DNA from: Tupaia tana
Lineage: Eukaryota > Chordata > Mammalia > Scandentia > Tupaiidae
Reading direction: 5' to 3'
NCBI GenBank assembly: GCA_026018925.1
Contig: JAKSZU010000009.1
Location: 83,941,407 to 84,005,406, forward strand
DNA length: 64,000 nt
Shown here piece by piece: positions 1 to 9,314 of the stretch; the first letter of the stretch is position 1, and each line of letters begins with the position of its first letter. The notes below the pieces were generated by a model that was given only the letters and a program-made list of their open reading frames with translations, was not told the origin of the DNA and searched no databases. The position numbers were made by a program, and so were the translations under genes.

Positions 1-270
1 GTTAGCATAATGGCTATGTCGTTAAACTCCCGTGTAGCTGACTGTGGTTAGAGTCCCAGACCTGGTGGCTTAAATTCACGCCAGGTGCCTGTGCATGCAA
101 GCCCAAGATTCTGAGAGGAGAATGAAGGAGAAGGGAATGTAGTGTGGTCATTTCCCCTGGGGAGTGATTTCTCGCTTTCTATCTCTCTGTCTCTGTCTTT
201 CTGGCGAGCACACGCACCCTATATCAAAAACCTCTCAAAAAAAAAAAAAAAAAAGAAACAAAAAAAAAAG
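1..270 (+). mobile_element. tRNA-derived SINE, family A (5' end cut by window)
   Basis: Matches the family A body seen many times in this window: tRNA-like head, a segment reading 'cccaagat..gagaggagaatgg', a pyrimidine-rich stretch of TCTCTGTCTC type, then 'aaaacctctc' and a poly(A) tail at about 238-270. The first few bases of the head (GGGACCAGCA in better copies) lie outside the window. The copy is diverged. Confidence 0.85.
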
Positions 271-689
271 TGCTTTAGGAACTCAACTTCAACATATGAG
301 AGCTCTTATATTTGCTGTGCCCAGCAAAACCGTAAGAACTTGGGGCCTCCCTGGTACTCTGGGGACCCAATTCCAGTCCCACTGTGTCCAGAAAGCAGGA
401 CATGGAGTAAAAAACAAAAACTTTGTCAAACCTCTAGATTTAATGCTGCTTGCCTTGTTAAGTTTTGGACTTACTTGGGACGTGTTATCCCTTTCTCTTT
501 TCCTATTTCTCACTTTAGAATGGAAATGTTATCGTATGCTTGTCCCATTATTGTTATCTTGGAAGCACAGAACATGCTTGATTTTATCAACTTACAACTT
601 GGAGAGGAATTTGCTTCAGACTGAATCTTATCTTAAGTCTCACCCATATTTTATATAAATGATTTTTAAGTGAGACTTTGGACTTACAT
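271..689. other. AT-rich non-coding sequence
   Basis: No recognisable gene or repeat. Two overlapping open frames of about 160 codons begin inside the adjacent SINE, show no protein family and have repeat-driven composition, so I read them as chance. Confidence 0.5.
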
Positions 690-1005
690 TTTTTTCTCTT
701 TAAATTTATTTATTTTTTACATTAATTCACTATACATCATTACAGCATACAAATGAATTTTCCATCCAAAATACACTGTGTATTGGCTCAATCAAGCACA
801 TCAACATACATGTTATCAACAAATAATTTTCCAATTCTTATGTCTCGTATACTTTGTTTTTTGTTTTGCCATCCTTGATTCCTTATCCCTCACCCTCTGC
901 CGTGTCCCACCCTCCTCCCACATTGTCTCTGGTATCCATGGTTGCTTTCTATGCCTCTTCCCCCCACATTTAATTGATTTGCTAATGAACTTAGTTAGTC
1001 TAAAT
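690..1005 (-). mobile_element. L1-type 3' end fragment
   Basis: Read on the minus strand this is the 3'UTR and A-rich tail of the L1 lineage in this window. It shares the segment 'catcat(t)acagcatac..' through 'ttatcatcaacaaataattttcca' with the 3' ends at 1190 and 22967. There is no coding sequence, so it is a short 5'-truncated insertion. Confidence 0.7.
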
Positions 1006-1855
1006 ATATCTAATAGCTAGCACAGCTGATATATACCTATACATGAACCCAAGTCTGACTTTAGGCATAAACCCCAGTGAGTAGAATGAGCATATTATAA
1101 AGTAGTACCCAGCTGGGGCTATATAGCTTACTGCAGTCATCAAATATGCATTTTTTAAAATTGATACGAACAGTTTTACCATTTTTTTTCTCCTGCAACA
1201 TTTTTTTTAATTACTTAACACTCATTCCCTGAGCATCATCACAACATACTAAATGTGGTTTCCCATCTAGAATAAACTGCATAGTGGCTTAATCAAGCAT
1301 GTTATCATCAATAATATTCCATTTCTACTTTCATACATATGTATACAAATATATATGTTTTTTACCCCATGTTTGACCCTCTGCCCTTTCCCACTCTCTT
1401 ATTACACAATCTCTGCTATATACAATTGTCTTCCATTCCTTTTTCTTCAACATTTTGTTGACCACACAATATCATAAGTAATCTACTTTCAGCAGGTAAT
1501 TTCAAGAAGAGTAGTTTTGAACTGGTAATGATATTTCCTTGAAACTTAAAGCCTAGAAACAGGTTAGTACTCTGTTCAAATAGTAGGTACATGCACCTAT
1601 CAACAGCTCAAGACAACACAAAAATCCATTAAAACCAGAAAACAAAGCTTAGGAGAAAAGCAGCAATAATTTAGTCAAGTCACAGAATGTTGTTTCATCG
1701 GTTCAGTCTCATGTACTTAATCTTTCTTCTATTAAGGTTCGATCTTCCAGATTGAATTCTGGGATATAATATTCATCTCCAAACATTGTCCCTACAATTA
1801 AGTTGCCCATTTTCTTAGTTTTTGAACTCTTATTTCTGTGTGTCTGCATTTAATT

Positions 1856-2749
1856 TTACTGACATAGCACTCCCTTAAGAACTTCTTGGAAATCTGGTCT
1901 GGTGCTGGTAAATTCTTTCAGGTTTTGTTTATCTGGGAAAGTTCGTGTCTTTTCTTCCCAAATGAATGATAACCTTGCTGGGTACAGAATTTTTGGTTGA
2001 AATTGCTTTTCCCTTAATACTTTGAATATATTTTCCCATTCTCTTCTTGCTCATATTGTTTCCGATGAGAGGTCTGCCATTAGTCTGATGGGATACCCTT
2101 TGTAGGTAACTTGCCTTTTTTCTCTTGCCAGTCTTAGTATCTTGTCTTTGTCTGTGGTTTTGGTCAATCTGGCTATAATGTGTCTTGGAGAAGATCTTCT
2201 TGGGTTAATTCTATTTGGGGTCCTCTGTATTTCTTGGGACTGAATCTTTGAGTGCCTCTCCAGGTTTGGAAAGTTTTCTTGCAGGATTTCATGGAATAGA
2301 TTATCAATGCTCTTATGAGTCTCTTCACCCTCTGGGATGCCTATTATCCGGATGTTTGGACATTTAATTGTATCTAGTACTTCTCGCATATTATTCTCAA
2401 ATTTTTGTGCCATTTTCTCAGTCTTCAAGGTGGATTTTTCTAGGCCAGTCATTTTCTCTTCTACATTAGAGATTTTATATTCTATATGATCTAGTCTGCT
2501 TTTAATACTTTCAAGGGAGATTTTGACTTCTTGTATTATAGCCTTCATCTCTAACAGTTCCATCTGATTCTTTTGTAAAGTGTAAAATTCCTCTTTTAGA
2601 TCTTGCATGAATTTCCTCACCTCCTGGAACTCTTCAAATCCTTTTTCCTTCCTCTTCAGCAGTTCCTTGTCCCTCTTCTCTTCCATCTCTGTTAGCTTTG
2701 CCATTATGAATGTTCTGAATTCTTTATCAGACATTTCCATGATTTCCAT
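1856..2749 (-). pseudogene. L1 ORF1p-like protein with a single internal stop
   Basis: The frame from the ATG at 2747-2749 to the TAA at 1856-1858 is 894 bases (297 codons plus stop) with one internal TGA at 2051-2053. The first 232 residues are open. They hold an N-terminal charged heptad-rich region (about residues 10-115, coiled coil), then the RNA-recognition part with 'IRIIGIPEGEE' (about 154-164), and 'KGYPIRLMADLSSET', typical of L1 ORF1p. After the stop the same frame continues with the usual C-terminal domain ('FQPKILYPARLSF'). ORF1p is an RNA-binding trimer that coats L1 RNA. One stop in about 300 codons points to a fairly recent copy. Confidence 0.85.
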
Positions 2750-3061
2750 TGAACTGTGTGTGGATTAAGAGGAGCTATCCATTTCCCTTGTGGGAGAGGC
2801 ACTTTCCTGCTTCCCCATATTTCTTGTGGTCCTGCAGCAATTTCTAGGCATCTGGTGGATGGTCGGATTCTTCCCAAACTTGGAAGTTCAATCTGAGGAT
2901 CGAGAAGTGTGCAGAAAAGGAAGCAGAGAGAGGGAAACAATACCAACAACAGCAAAAAACCAGACAAGAAACATAGGAAAAGAAGAGAAAAACTTTTAAA
3001 TAAATCTAAAAAAGAAAAATTAATATTCAAAAAACTTCAATAAAACTCAAAAATTAGAAAA

Positions 3062-3769
3062 ATGGTTAGATCATAGGAGGCATGGAGCTGCCTGTCTCTT
3101 GAAGAAGGGCTGTTCTGGGAGAAGGAGAGGGGATTATTAACAAGATAAAAGGCCTAGGAGGGAGGGGCCAAAAGGCCCTGTAAAACGCCTCACCTTAAAA
3201 AATTCTAAAAAGCAAAAATTTAAAAAAAAAGACAGAGAGAGAAAGAGAGAAAGAGAGGACAGAGACAGAGGTAGAGAGAGACAAAGACTGATAGACAGAC
3301 TGGAGACTTGAAAGGGGTCTTCCTACCACACGGGTTTTGTATGCTGGAGGCCCAGTTAGCAGTAGGACATCTTCCTTTCTCCCAAAATGGCTAGATCGCA
3401 GGAGGCATGGAGCTGTCTGTCTCTTGAAGAAGGGCTGTTCTGGGAGAAGGAGAGGGGATTATTAACAAGATAAAAGGCCTAGGAGGGAGGGGCCAAAGGG
3501 CCCTGTAAAACGCCTCACCTTAAAAAATTCTAAAAAGCAAAAATTAAAAAGAAAAGACAGAGAGAGAGAGAGAGAGAGAAAGAGAGGACAGAGACAGAGG
3601 TAGAGAGAGATAAAGACCGATAGAGAGACTGGAGACTTGAAAGGGGTCTTCTTACCATGCGGGTTTTGTATGCTGGAGGCCCAGTTAGCAGTGGGACATC
3701 TTCCTTTCTCCCAAAATGGCTAGATCGCAGGAGGCATGGAGCTGTCTGTCTCTTGAAGAAGGGCTGTTC
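3062..3769 (-). repeat. Tandem 5'UTR monomers, about 325-329 bp each (2.15 copies)
   Basis: The unit starts 'atggytagatc..aggaggcatggagctg' at 3062, 3387 and 3716, giving periods of 325 and 329 bp. The third copy is partial and stops at 3769. Each full unit holds an AG-rich block (GAGAGA tract plus 'gacagagacagaggtagagag') and ends 'cagttagcagt(a/g)ggacatcttcctttct'. The array sits just upstream (in element orientation) of the ORF1 leader, the place where mouse L1 promoters carry tandem monomers. The promoter role is inferred. Confidence 0.85.
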
Positions 3770-3869
3770 ATTTTAAAGTTGATGTTTGAATTGATTTTGA
3801 GGGCTGTGGTGATGGAATTTTGTATGATATTTTATATATGAGGAAGACATAAATTTGGGGGTTCAGATA

Positions 3870-3965
3870 TAGAGTTCTGTGGTTCAAATGCATATCTCCT
3901 GAAAAATTCATATTGAAATTTAATTCTTGATTAAAGGAGAAGGAAGGAAGAACAGAGTCCCCAGT
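3870..3965 (+). mobile_element. Possible MLT1-type MaLR LTR remnant
   Basis: The stretch reading 'aatgcatatctcctgaaaaa' followed by 'ttcatattgaaatttaattc' resembles the start of MLT1-like MaLR LTRs. It is short and heavily diverged. Confidence 0.35.
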
Positions 3966-4099
3966 CAGGGAGTAGGTCTTGCAAAGTGGGTAGCCAAAGA
4001 AGAATTGAGACAATTTTTATATGGGGTCAGGCTGCATTAATCATCAAGTCACCACTGTAAGGCAATTCTGTTAGCCGCTGCTGAGGGATTGTTCCTCCA

Positions 4100-4790
4100 T
4101 CTTCAAACATAGCCATTTTGGCTGGTAGCCTGGGCTCACCTTGCCCACCAGGAGACTTGTGCCTGGTCTCAGAAGGCTTCTTCTTGTGAGTGCACCCCTA
4201 GGCCCTGGGAGTAACTTTGACATTTTCAACACTCCGTTGCCCAGTGCTCTGGTGGCCTAGGATCACCCTGCCAAGAGGGAGATTCTGGCCTGTTCTGGGC
4301 AGGTCACTTCTCATGAGTGCACCCTTGGTCTTGAGAGTAACTTTGGGACTTTTGCCACTCTGTCACCCAGCACTCTGGTCAGGTCTCTACTCATGAGTGC
4401 ACCACTAGGTCCTGGGAGTATCTTTGAAACTTTCACCACTCCAACATCCAGCACTCTAGTGACCTGGGATTGTCCCACCTACTGAGAAAGTTGGGCCTGG
4501 TCTCAGTAGGCCTTATCTTTTTTTAAAATTATTTAACTTTATTTATTTATTTATTTATTTATTTTTAACTTGACCAGAGAGGGAGAGAGAGAGAGAGAGA
4601 GAGCAAGCCGCCAGGTCCTGGACTTGAACCTCAGTCCGCCATGTGGGAGTCTAGCACCCTTAATCACCATGCTACCTGCTGGCCCAGTAGGCCTTATCTT
4701 GTGAGTGCACCCTCAGGTCCTGGGAGTAACTTTAGAATGTTCAGCACATCAGCCCATGTGCTATATCCAGTGCAGTGTGTGACTCCTTAC
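4100..4790 (+). repeat. 127-bp tandem repeat upstream of the L1
   Basis: The motif 'tgagtgcacc' recurs at 4187, 4314, 4394 and 4702. The first spacing is 127 bp; the second is 80 bp (a shortened copy); the third is 308 bp, which falls to about 126 bp once the SINE at 4519-4684 and its duplicated target are removed. Each unit carries 'ctgggagtaactttg..' and 'cccagcactctggtg'. It lies directly before the decayed ORF1 of the L1 at 4790, so it may be that element's monomeric 5'UTR. Confidence 0.75.
4519..4686 (-). mobile_element. tRNA-derived SINE, family B
   Basis: Minus-strand copy of a shorter SINE: tRNA head ('gggccagcaggtagcatggt' in antisense), AG/CT tract, then 'ggtcaagttaaaa' and an ATTT-rich tail. 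The flanks share 'cagtaggccttatctt' (about 4503-4518 and 4686-4701), a target-site duplication. It splits one unit of the 127-bp tandem repeat. Confidence 0.85.
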
Positions 4791-6026
4791 TAAGTCGTAT
4801 ATTCTTAACCTGCTGTCACCTCATCAAGAGCTGAAAGTTTGACAGAGGAACAAAGCACCTGAAATTACCCATAACTGCTCTGATCTGGGAGATACAGCCC
4901 TTCTATAGAAATACACCTAAGAACTAATGGTGAAAGTTCCTCTCACAATACTACAGAATCTACTCCTAGAAATAGGAAAAATGAATACCTCATCACATGA
5001 CCAAAACTCAGCACAATCTAAAAGAAATATGAGTAAAAAGGGGGTAACTTTCCCCAGGTGAGTACAGTAGCCTTGCACCAACAATGGACAGCACAGAGGA
5101 ATATACAGAAATGTTAGGAAAAGTATCCTGAACATTCATACTAACAAAACTTAATGAGATGCAAGAGAAAACAGACCATCAGTTCCAGGAAACTAGAAAA
5201 TAATTTCAGGACATGAAAGAGGAATTTCATAAGAGATAGACACCCTAAAAAAAGAATAAGACAGAACTTCTAGAAATGAAGAATGCAATACAAGAAATTA
5301 AAATTTCCCTAGAAAGCTTAATAGCAGGTCGGACCATGCAGAAAAAAGAATTTTTGACCTTGAAGGCAAAGGACAAAGTCTCCAACAAAGTCTCCAATAG
5401 CCACAAAAAAGGAATAAAAAAAAAAGATAAGGGCCACAGATAGGAAATTCTAGACACCATGAAACATCCAAATATCCACATAATGGGTATTTCAGAAGGT
5501 AAAGAAGCTGCTAAAGGCATGGAAAACTTATTTCACAAAATACTATCTGAATATTTTCCAAATATAGAGAAACATGGAGAAATTCAGACTCAAGAAATAA
5601 AAAAAGACCCTAAATAGAATCAACACAAAAAGATCCTTCCCCCTTGGCACATAATAACCAAATTGGTAAAAATCAAAGACAAAGACAATATTCTAAAAAT
5701 GACAAGGAAGAAACATCAAGTTAATTTGTAAAGGTTATCCCATTAGGCTAACATCAAACGTCTCAATGAAAATAATGCAGTAAAGGAAAAAAATGGGAAG
5801 ATGTATTCGAAACATTAAAAGAAAAAGAATTTCAACCAGGAATACTGTATCAAGCAAGATTATCCTTCAAATGAGAAGAATGAATAAGAGTATCCTCAGG
5901 TAATCAAAAACTGAAAGAATTCATTAATACTAGACCAGCTCTACAGGAAGCACTGAGAAGACTATTGTATCAGGATAACTAAAGAGAGACAACAAGAAAT
6001 AAGAGAACAAAAAACAACTAGGAAGA

Positions 6027-6552
6027 TTTTTGCTAAGATGGCGCTGAAAGCAAAGAAGGAAGCTCTTCCCCCTCACAAAGCTGAAGCTAAAGCAAAGGCT
6101 TTGAAGGCCAAGAAGGCAGGCCTGAAAGGTGTCCACAGCCACCAAAAAAAGGAAAATCCATATATCACCCACCTTCTGGAGGTCCAAGACTCTTCAGCTC
6201 TGGAGGCAGCCCAAATATCCTTGGAAGAGTGCATTCAGGAGAAACAAACTTGACCACTATGCCATTATCAAGTTCCCCCTGACCAGTGAGTCTGCCATGA
6301 AGAAGACAGAAGACAACAACACACTTTTGTTCATTGTGAATGTCAAGGCCAACAATCACCAGATTAAACAGGCTGTGGAAAAGCTCTATGATATTTATGT
6401 GGCCAAGGTCAGCATTGTAATCAGGCCTGATGGAAAGAAGAAGGCATATGTGTGACTGGCTCCTAATTATGATGCTTTGGATGTTGCCAACAAAATTGGG
6501 ATCATCTAAACTGAGTCTAGCTGGCTAATTCTAAAAACACACTTTTTCACCA
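6027..6552 (+). pseudogene. RPL23A: RPL23A processed pseudogene
   Basis: Intron-less copy of ribosomal protein L23a (large subunit, uL23). The reading starts at ATG 6038 with '[31 protein letters not shown]' and ends at the ancestral stop 6507-6509 ('DVANKIGII'). It is broken by at least one frameshift near 6150 (the first frame ends at 6253; the continuing frame carries '[20 protein letters not shown]' and '[12 protein letters not shown]') and by a TGA at about 6452 where the parent has Arg, a likely CpG decay. The RPL23A 3'UTR follows ('actgagtctagctggctaat') with an A-rich end. It lies between ORF1 and ORF2 of the L1; similar A-rich flanks ('aaaaaacaactaggaa', 'aaaaaactgggaaaa') look like a target duplication. 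Confidence 0.93.
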
Positions 6553-8010
6553 TGGGGGAAAAAACTGGGAAAATTGCTAACAAAATGACAGGGAATAAGT
6601 ACACAAATATCAATAATAATGTTGAATGTTAATGGATTAAATTCTTCCATTAAAAGACATAGACTGGCTAAATGGATACAAAAACAGAAGTCATCTACAT
6701 GCCACTTACAAGAAACACATCTAACTGATAAGGACATACATAATAGACAAAGTGAACAGTGAGAAATAAATATCCTTTGCAAATGAAAACCGAAAAAGAC
6801 TTGAGTTGCAATACTGATATCAGACAAAATAGACTTTAAGGTGAAAGGTACAAGAGGGGACAAAGGGCATTATATAGTACTAAAAGGACTTGTTCAACAA
6901 GAAGATATAAGACTTGTAAATACCTATGCACTCAACACTGGAGCACTTAAATACATCAAAGAGAGACTCTTAGATCTCAAGGGAGAGATGGACTGTAACA
7001 CAATGATTGTAGGAGATCCTAAAACCCCACTGTCTCCTTTGGATAGATCATCTAGACAAGAAATAAACAAAGAGATACAAGACTTAAATGATACCATACG
7101 TGAAATGGATTTGACAGATACCTACAGAGCATTTCACCCAACTGCCACAATATATACATTTTTCTCACCCCCACAGAACATTTTCTAAGACTGTCCACAT
7201 GTTAGGGCACAAAACAAACCTTTACAAATTAAAATGTATAGAAATTAGATCCAGCGTCTTTTCTGACCCTGGTGGGATAAAACTTGATATCAACTACAGA
7301 AAGAGCCATCAAAAATACACAAACATGTGGAAACTAAACAACCTATTTCTGAATGACTTTATAACTACAGAAGAAATTAAGACCAAAATAAAAAGGTTCA
7401 TAGTAACTAGTGATAATGAACAAACAAGTGTTTGTAACCTATGGGACACAGCAAATGCTGTCATAAGAGGGAAGTTCATAGCAGTCAGTGCCCACAATAA
7501 AAAAATGGAAAGGTGGCAAATAAACAACCTAATGACACAACTCAAGGAACTGGAGCAACAACAACAACAAAGAAAATTACAGAAGTAAAGAAATAATAAA
7601 TATTCAATCAGAAATAAATGAAATAGGGAATAAAAGAACTATACAGTATATAAATGAAACCAAAAACTGGTCCTTTGAGAAGATAAACAAAATTGACACA
7701 CCATTAGTTAGATTAATCAAGAAGAACAGAGAAAGGAACCAGAGAGATTCAATCAGCAAAGAAACAGACATTATCACAACAGACATGACAGAAATACAAA
7801 ATGCCATCAGAGAATACTATGAGTGATTATGTGCCAAACAAACAAGAAAACTTAGATGAGATGGACAAATTTCCAGACATGTACAACTTATCAAGAAAGA
7901 ATAAGTCCGAATAGAGACATAACAAGCAGTGAGATTTAATCAGTAAAAAGTACTGCCCCAACAAAGAAGAGCCCATGTCCCGAGTCTTTCATTCTGAATT
8001 CTACAAAACT

Positions 8011-8267
8011 TTTATTTTTTTAGAGAGAGATTTTTGCTATAGGATGCGTGCACTTGCCAGAAAGACAAAGAAAAAGAAGAAAGTTAGCAATCACCCACCC
8101 AGGGGGTTAGTAAGGTCACAATCCCTTCTTATCTATTCTTCTCTCAGGATTTTGGGCATGTACTCACATACGCCCAGCATGAATTTTAAGCCACTGGATC
8201 CTGATATCAAACCGTGGTCGACTATGTGGGTGTCCAGCGATATAACAATTACACCATCTGCTGGTCT
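8011..8267 (-). mobile_element. tRNA-derived SINE, family A
   Basis: Antisense copy with the poly(T) end at about 8011 and the head 'ctgctggtc' at 8260-8267. Target duplication 'ctgaattctayaaaactt' at 7993-8010 and 8269-8286, inside the L1 ORF2 region. Confidence 0.92.
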
Positions 8268-9012
8268 CCTGAATTCTATAAAACTTTAAAAAAAAAAACT
8301 AACGCCAAATTCTCCTCAGACTATTTCTAAAGATTCAAAAGGATGAAACCCTCCCAAATTCATTCTACAAAGCCTCCATCTTCTTAATTTGAAAACCAGA
8401 AAAGGACATGACAAAAAAAGAAAGCTTCATGCTGATATCCCTGATGAATACCAATGCAAAAATTCTCAACAAGATACTATACACCATGACTAAGTAGGCT
8501 TTATTCCAGGGATGCAAGGATGGTTTAACATATGCAAAACAATAAATGTAATACACCACATTAACAAAAGGAGAGATAAAAACCATATGATCATATCAAT
8601 TGATGTATTGATAAAAAGCATTTGATAAAATACAACATCCCTTCATGATTAAGACTCTCAGCAAAATTGGCATAGAGGAAACATTCCTCAACACAACAAA
8701 AGCCATTTATGACAAACTGAGTGGACAAAAGCTAAAAGATTTTCCACTAAAAACGGGAAAAAGACAAGGCTTCCCACTTTCTCCACTCCTTTTTAACATG
8801 CACTGGAAGTTCTAGCCAATGCAATCAGACAAGAGAGTCAAATAAAAGGCAGCCAAGTGGGAAAAGAAGTGAAATTATCTCTATTTGCAGATAAAATTAT
8901 GCTATACACAGAAAATCCAAAAGAACCCACAAAAATAACTCCTAGAAGTGATAAATAAATATAGTAAAGTGGCAGGATACAAAATCAACATATAAAAATG
9001 TATAGCATTTTT

Positions 9013-9265
9013 GGGACCAGTAGTTAATGTAATGGCTATGTCGCTGGACTCCCATGTAGTCGACCACGGTTGGAGTCCCAGACCCAGTGACTTAAACTCA
9101 TGCCAGGTGTGTGTGCGAGAGTGCCCAAGATCCCAAGAGGAGAATAGATGAGAAGGGATTGCTGTGTGGCCATCCCCCCAGAGAGGTGATTTCTCACTTT
9201 CTGTCTCTCTGTCTCTCTCTGTCTTTCTGGTAAGTGCACACACCCTATAGCAAAAACCTCTCTCT

Positions 9266-9311
<46 letters not shown>
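9013..9311 (+). mobile_element. tRNA-derived SINE, family A, with (TA)n tail
   Basis: Begins GGGACCAGTAG at 9013. The tail has become a pure TA microsatellite (about 9270-9311). It is inserted in L1 ORF2; the L1 frame resumes with 'CLYTNNKQTELKKAIPFTI'. Confidence 0.9.

Positions 9312-9314
<3 letters not shown>

Larger units (their letters stand above)
1190..3769 (-). mobile_element. ORF1-only LINE (HAL1-like), 5'UTR monomers to 3' tail
   Basis: On the minus strand the order is: tandem 5'UTR monomers (3769 down to about 3062), a short leader, ORF1 (2749-1856), about 650 bases of 3' sequence, and an A-rich tail at about 1190-1200. No endonuclease or reverse-transcriptase sequence lies between ORF1 and the 3' tail. 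The segment after ORF1 (about 1855-1500) is homologous to the segment after ORF1 in the plus-strand element at 11223-15763 and absent from the autonomous L1 at 4790-11222. So the missing ORF2 is a family property and not a private deletion. Half-L1 (HAL1) elements are an established class of ORF1-only L1 derivatives; assignment to that class is inference. Confidence 0.75.

Noticed and set aside
142-658. Two overlapping open frames of 160-164 codons at the window start
   Set aside because: Both begin inside a SINE and run through its poly(A). No family, no splice context, repeat-driven composition.
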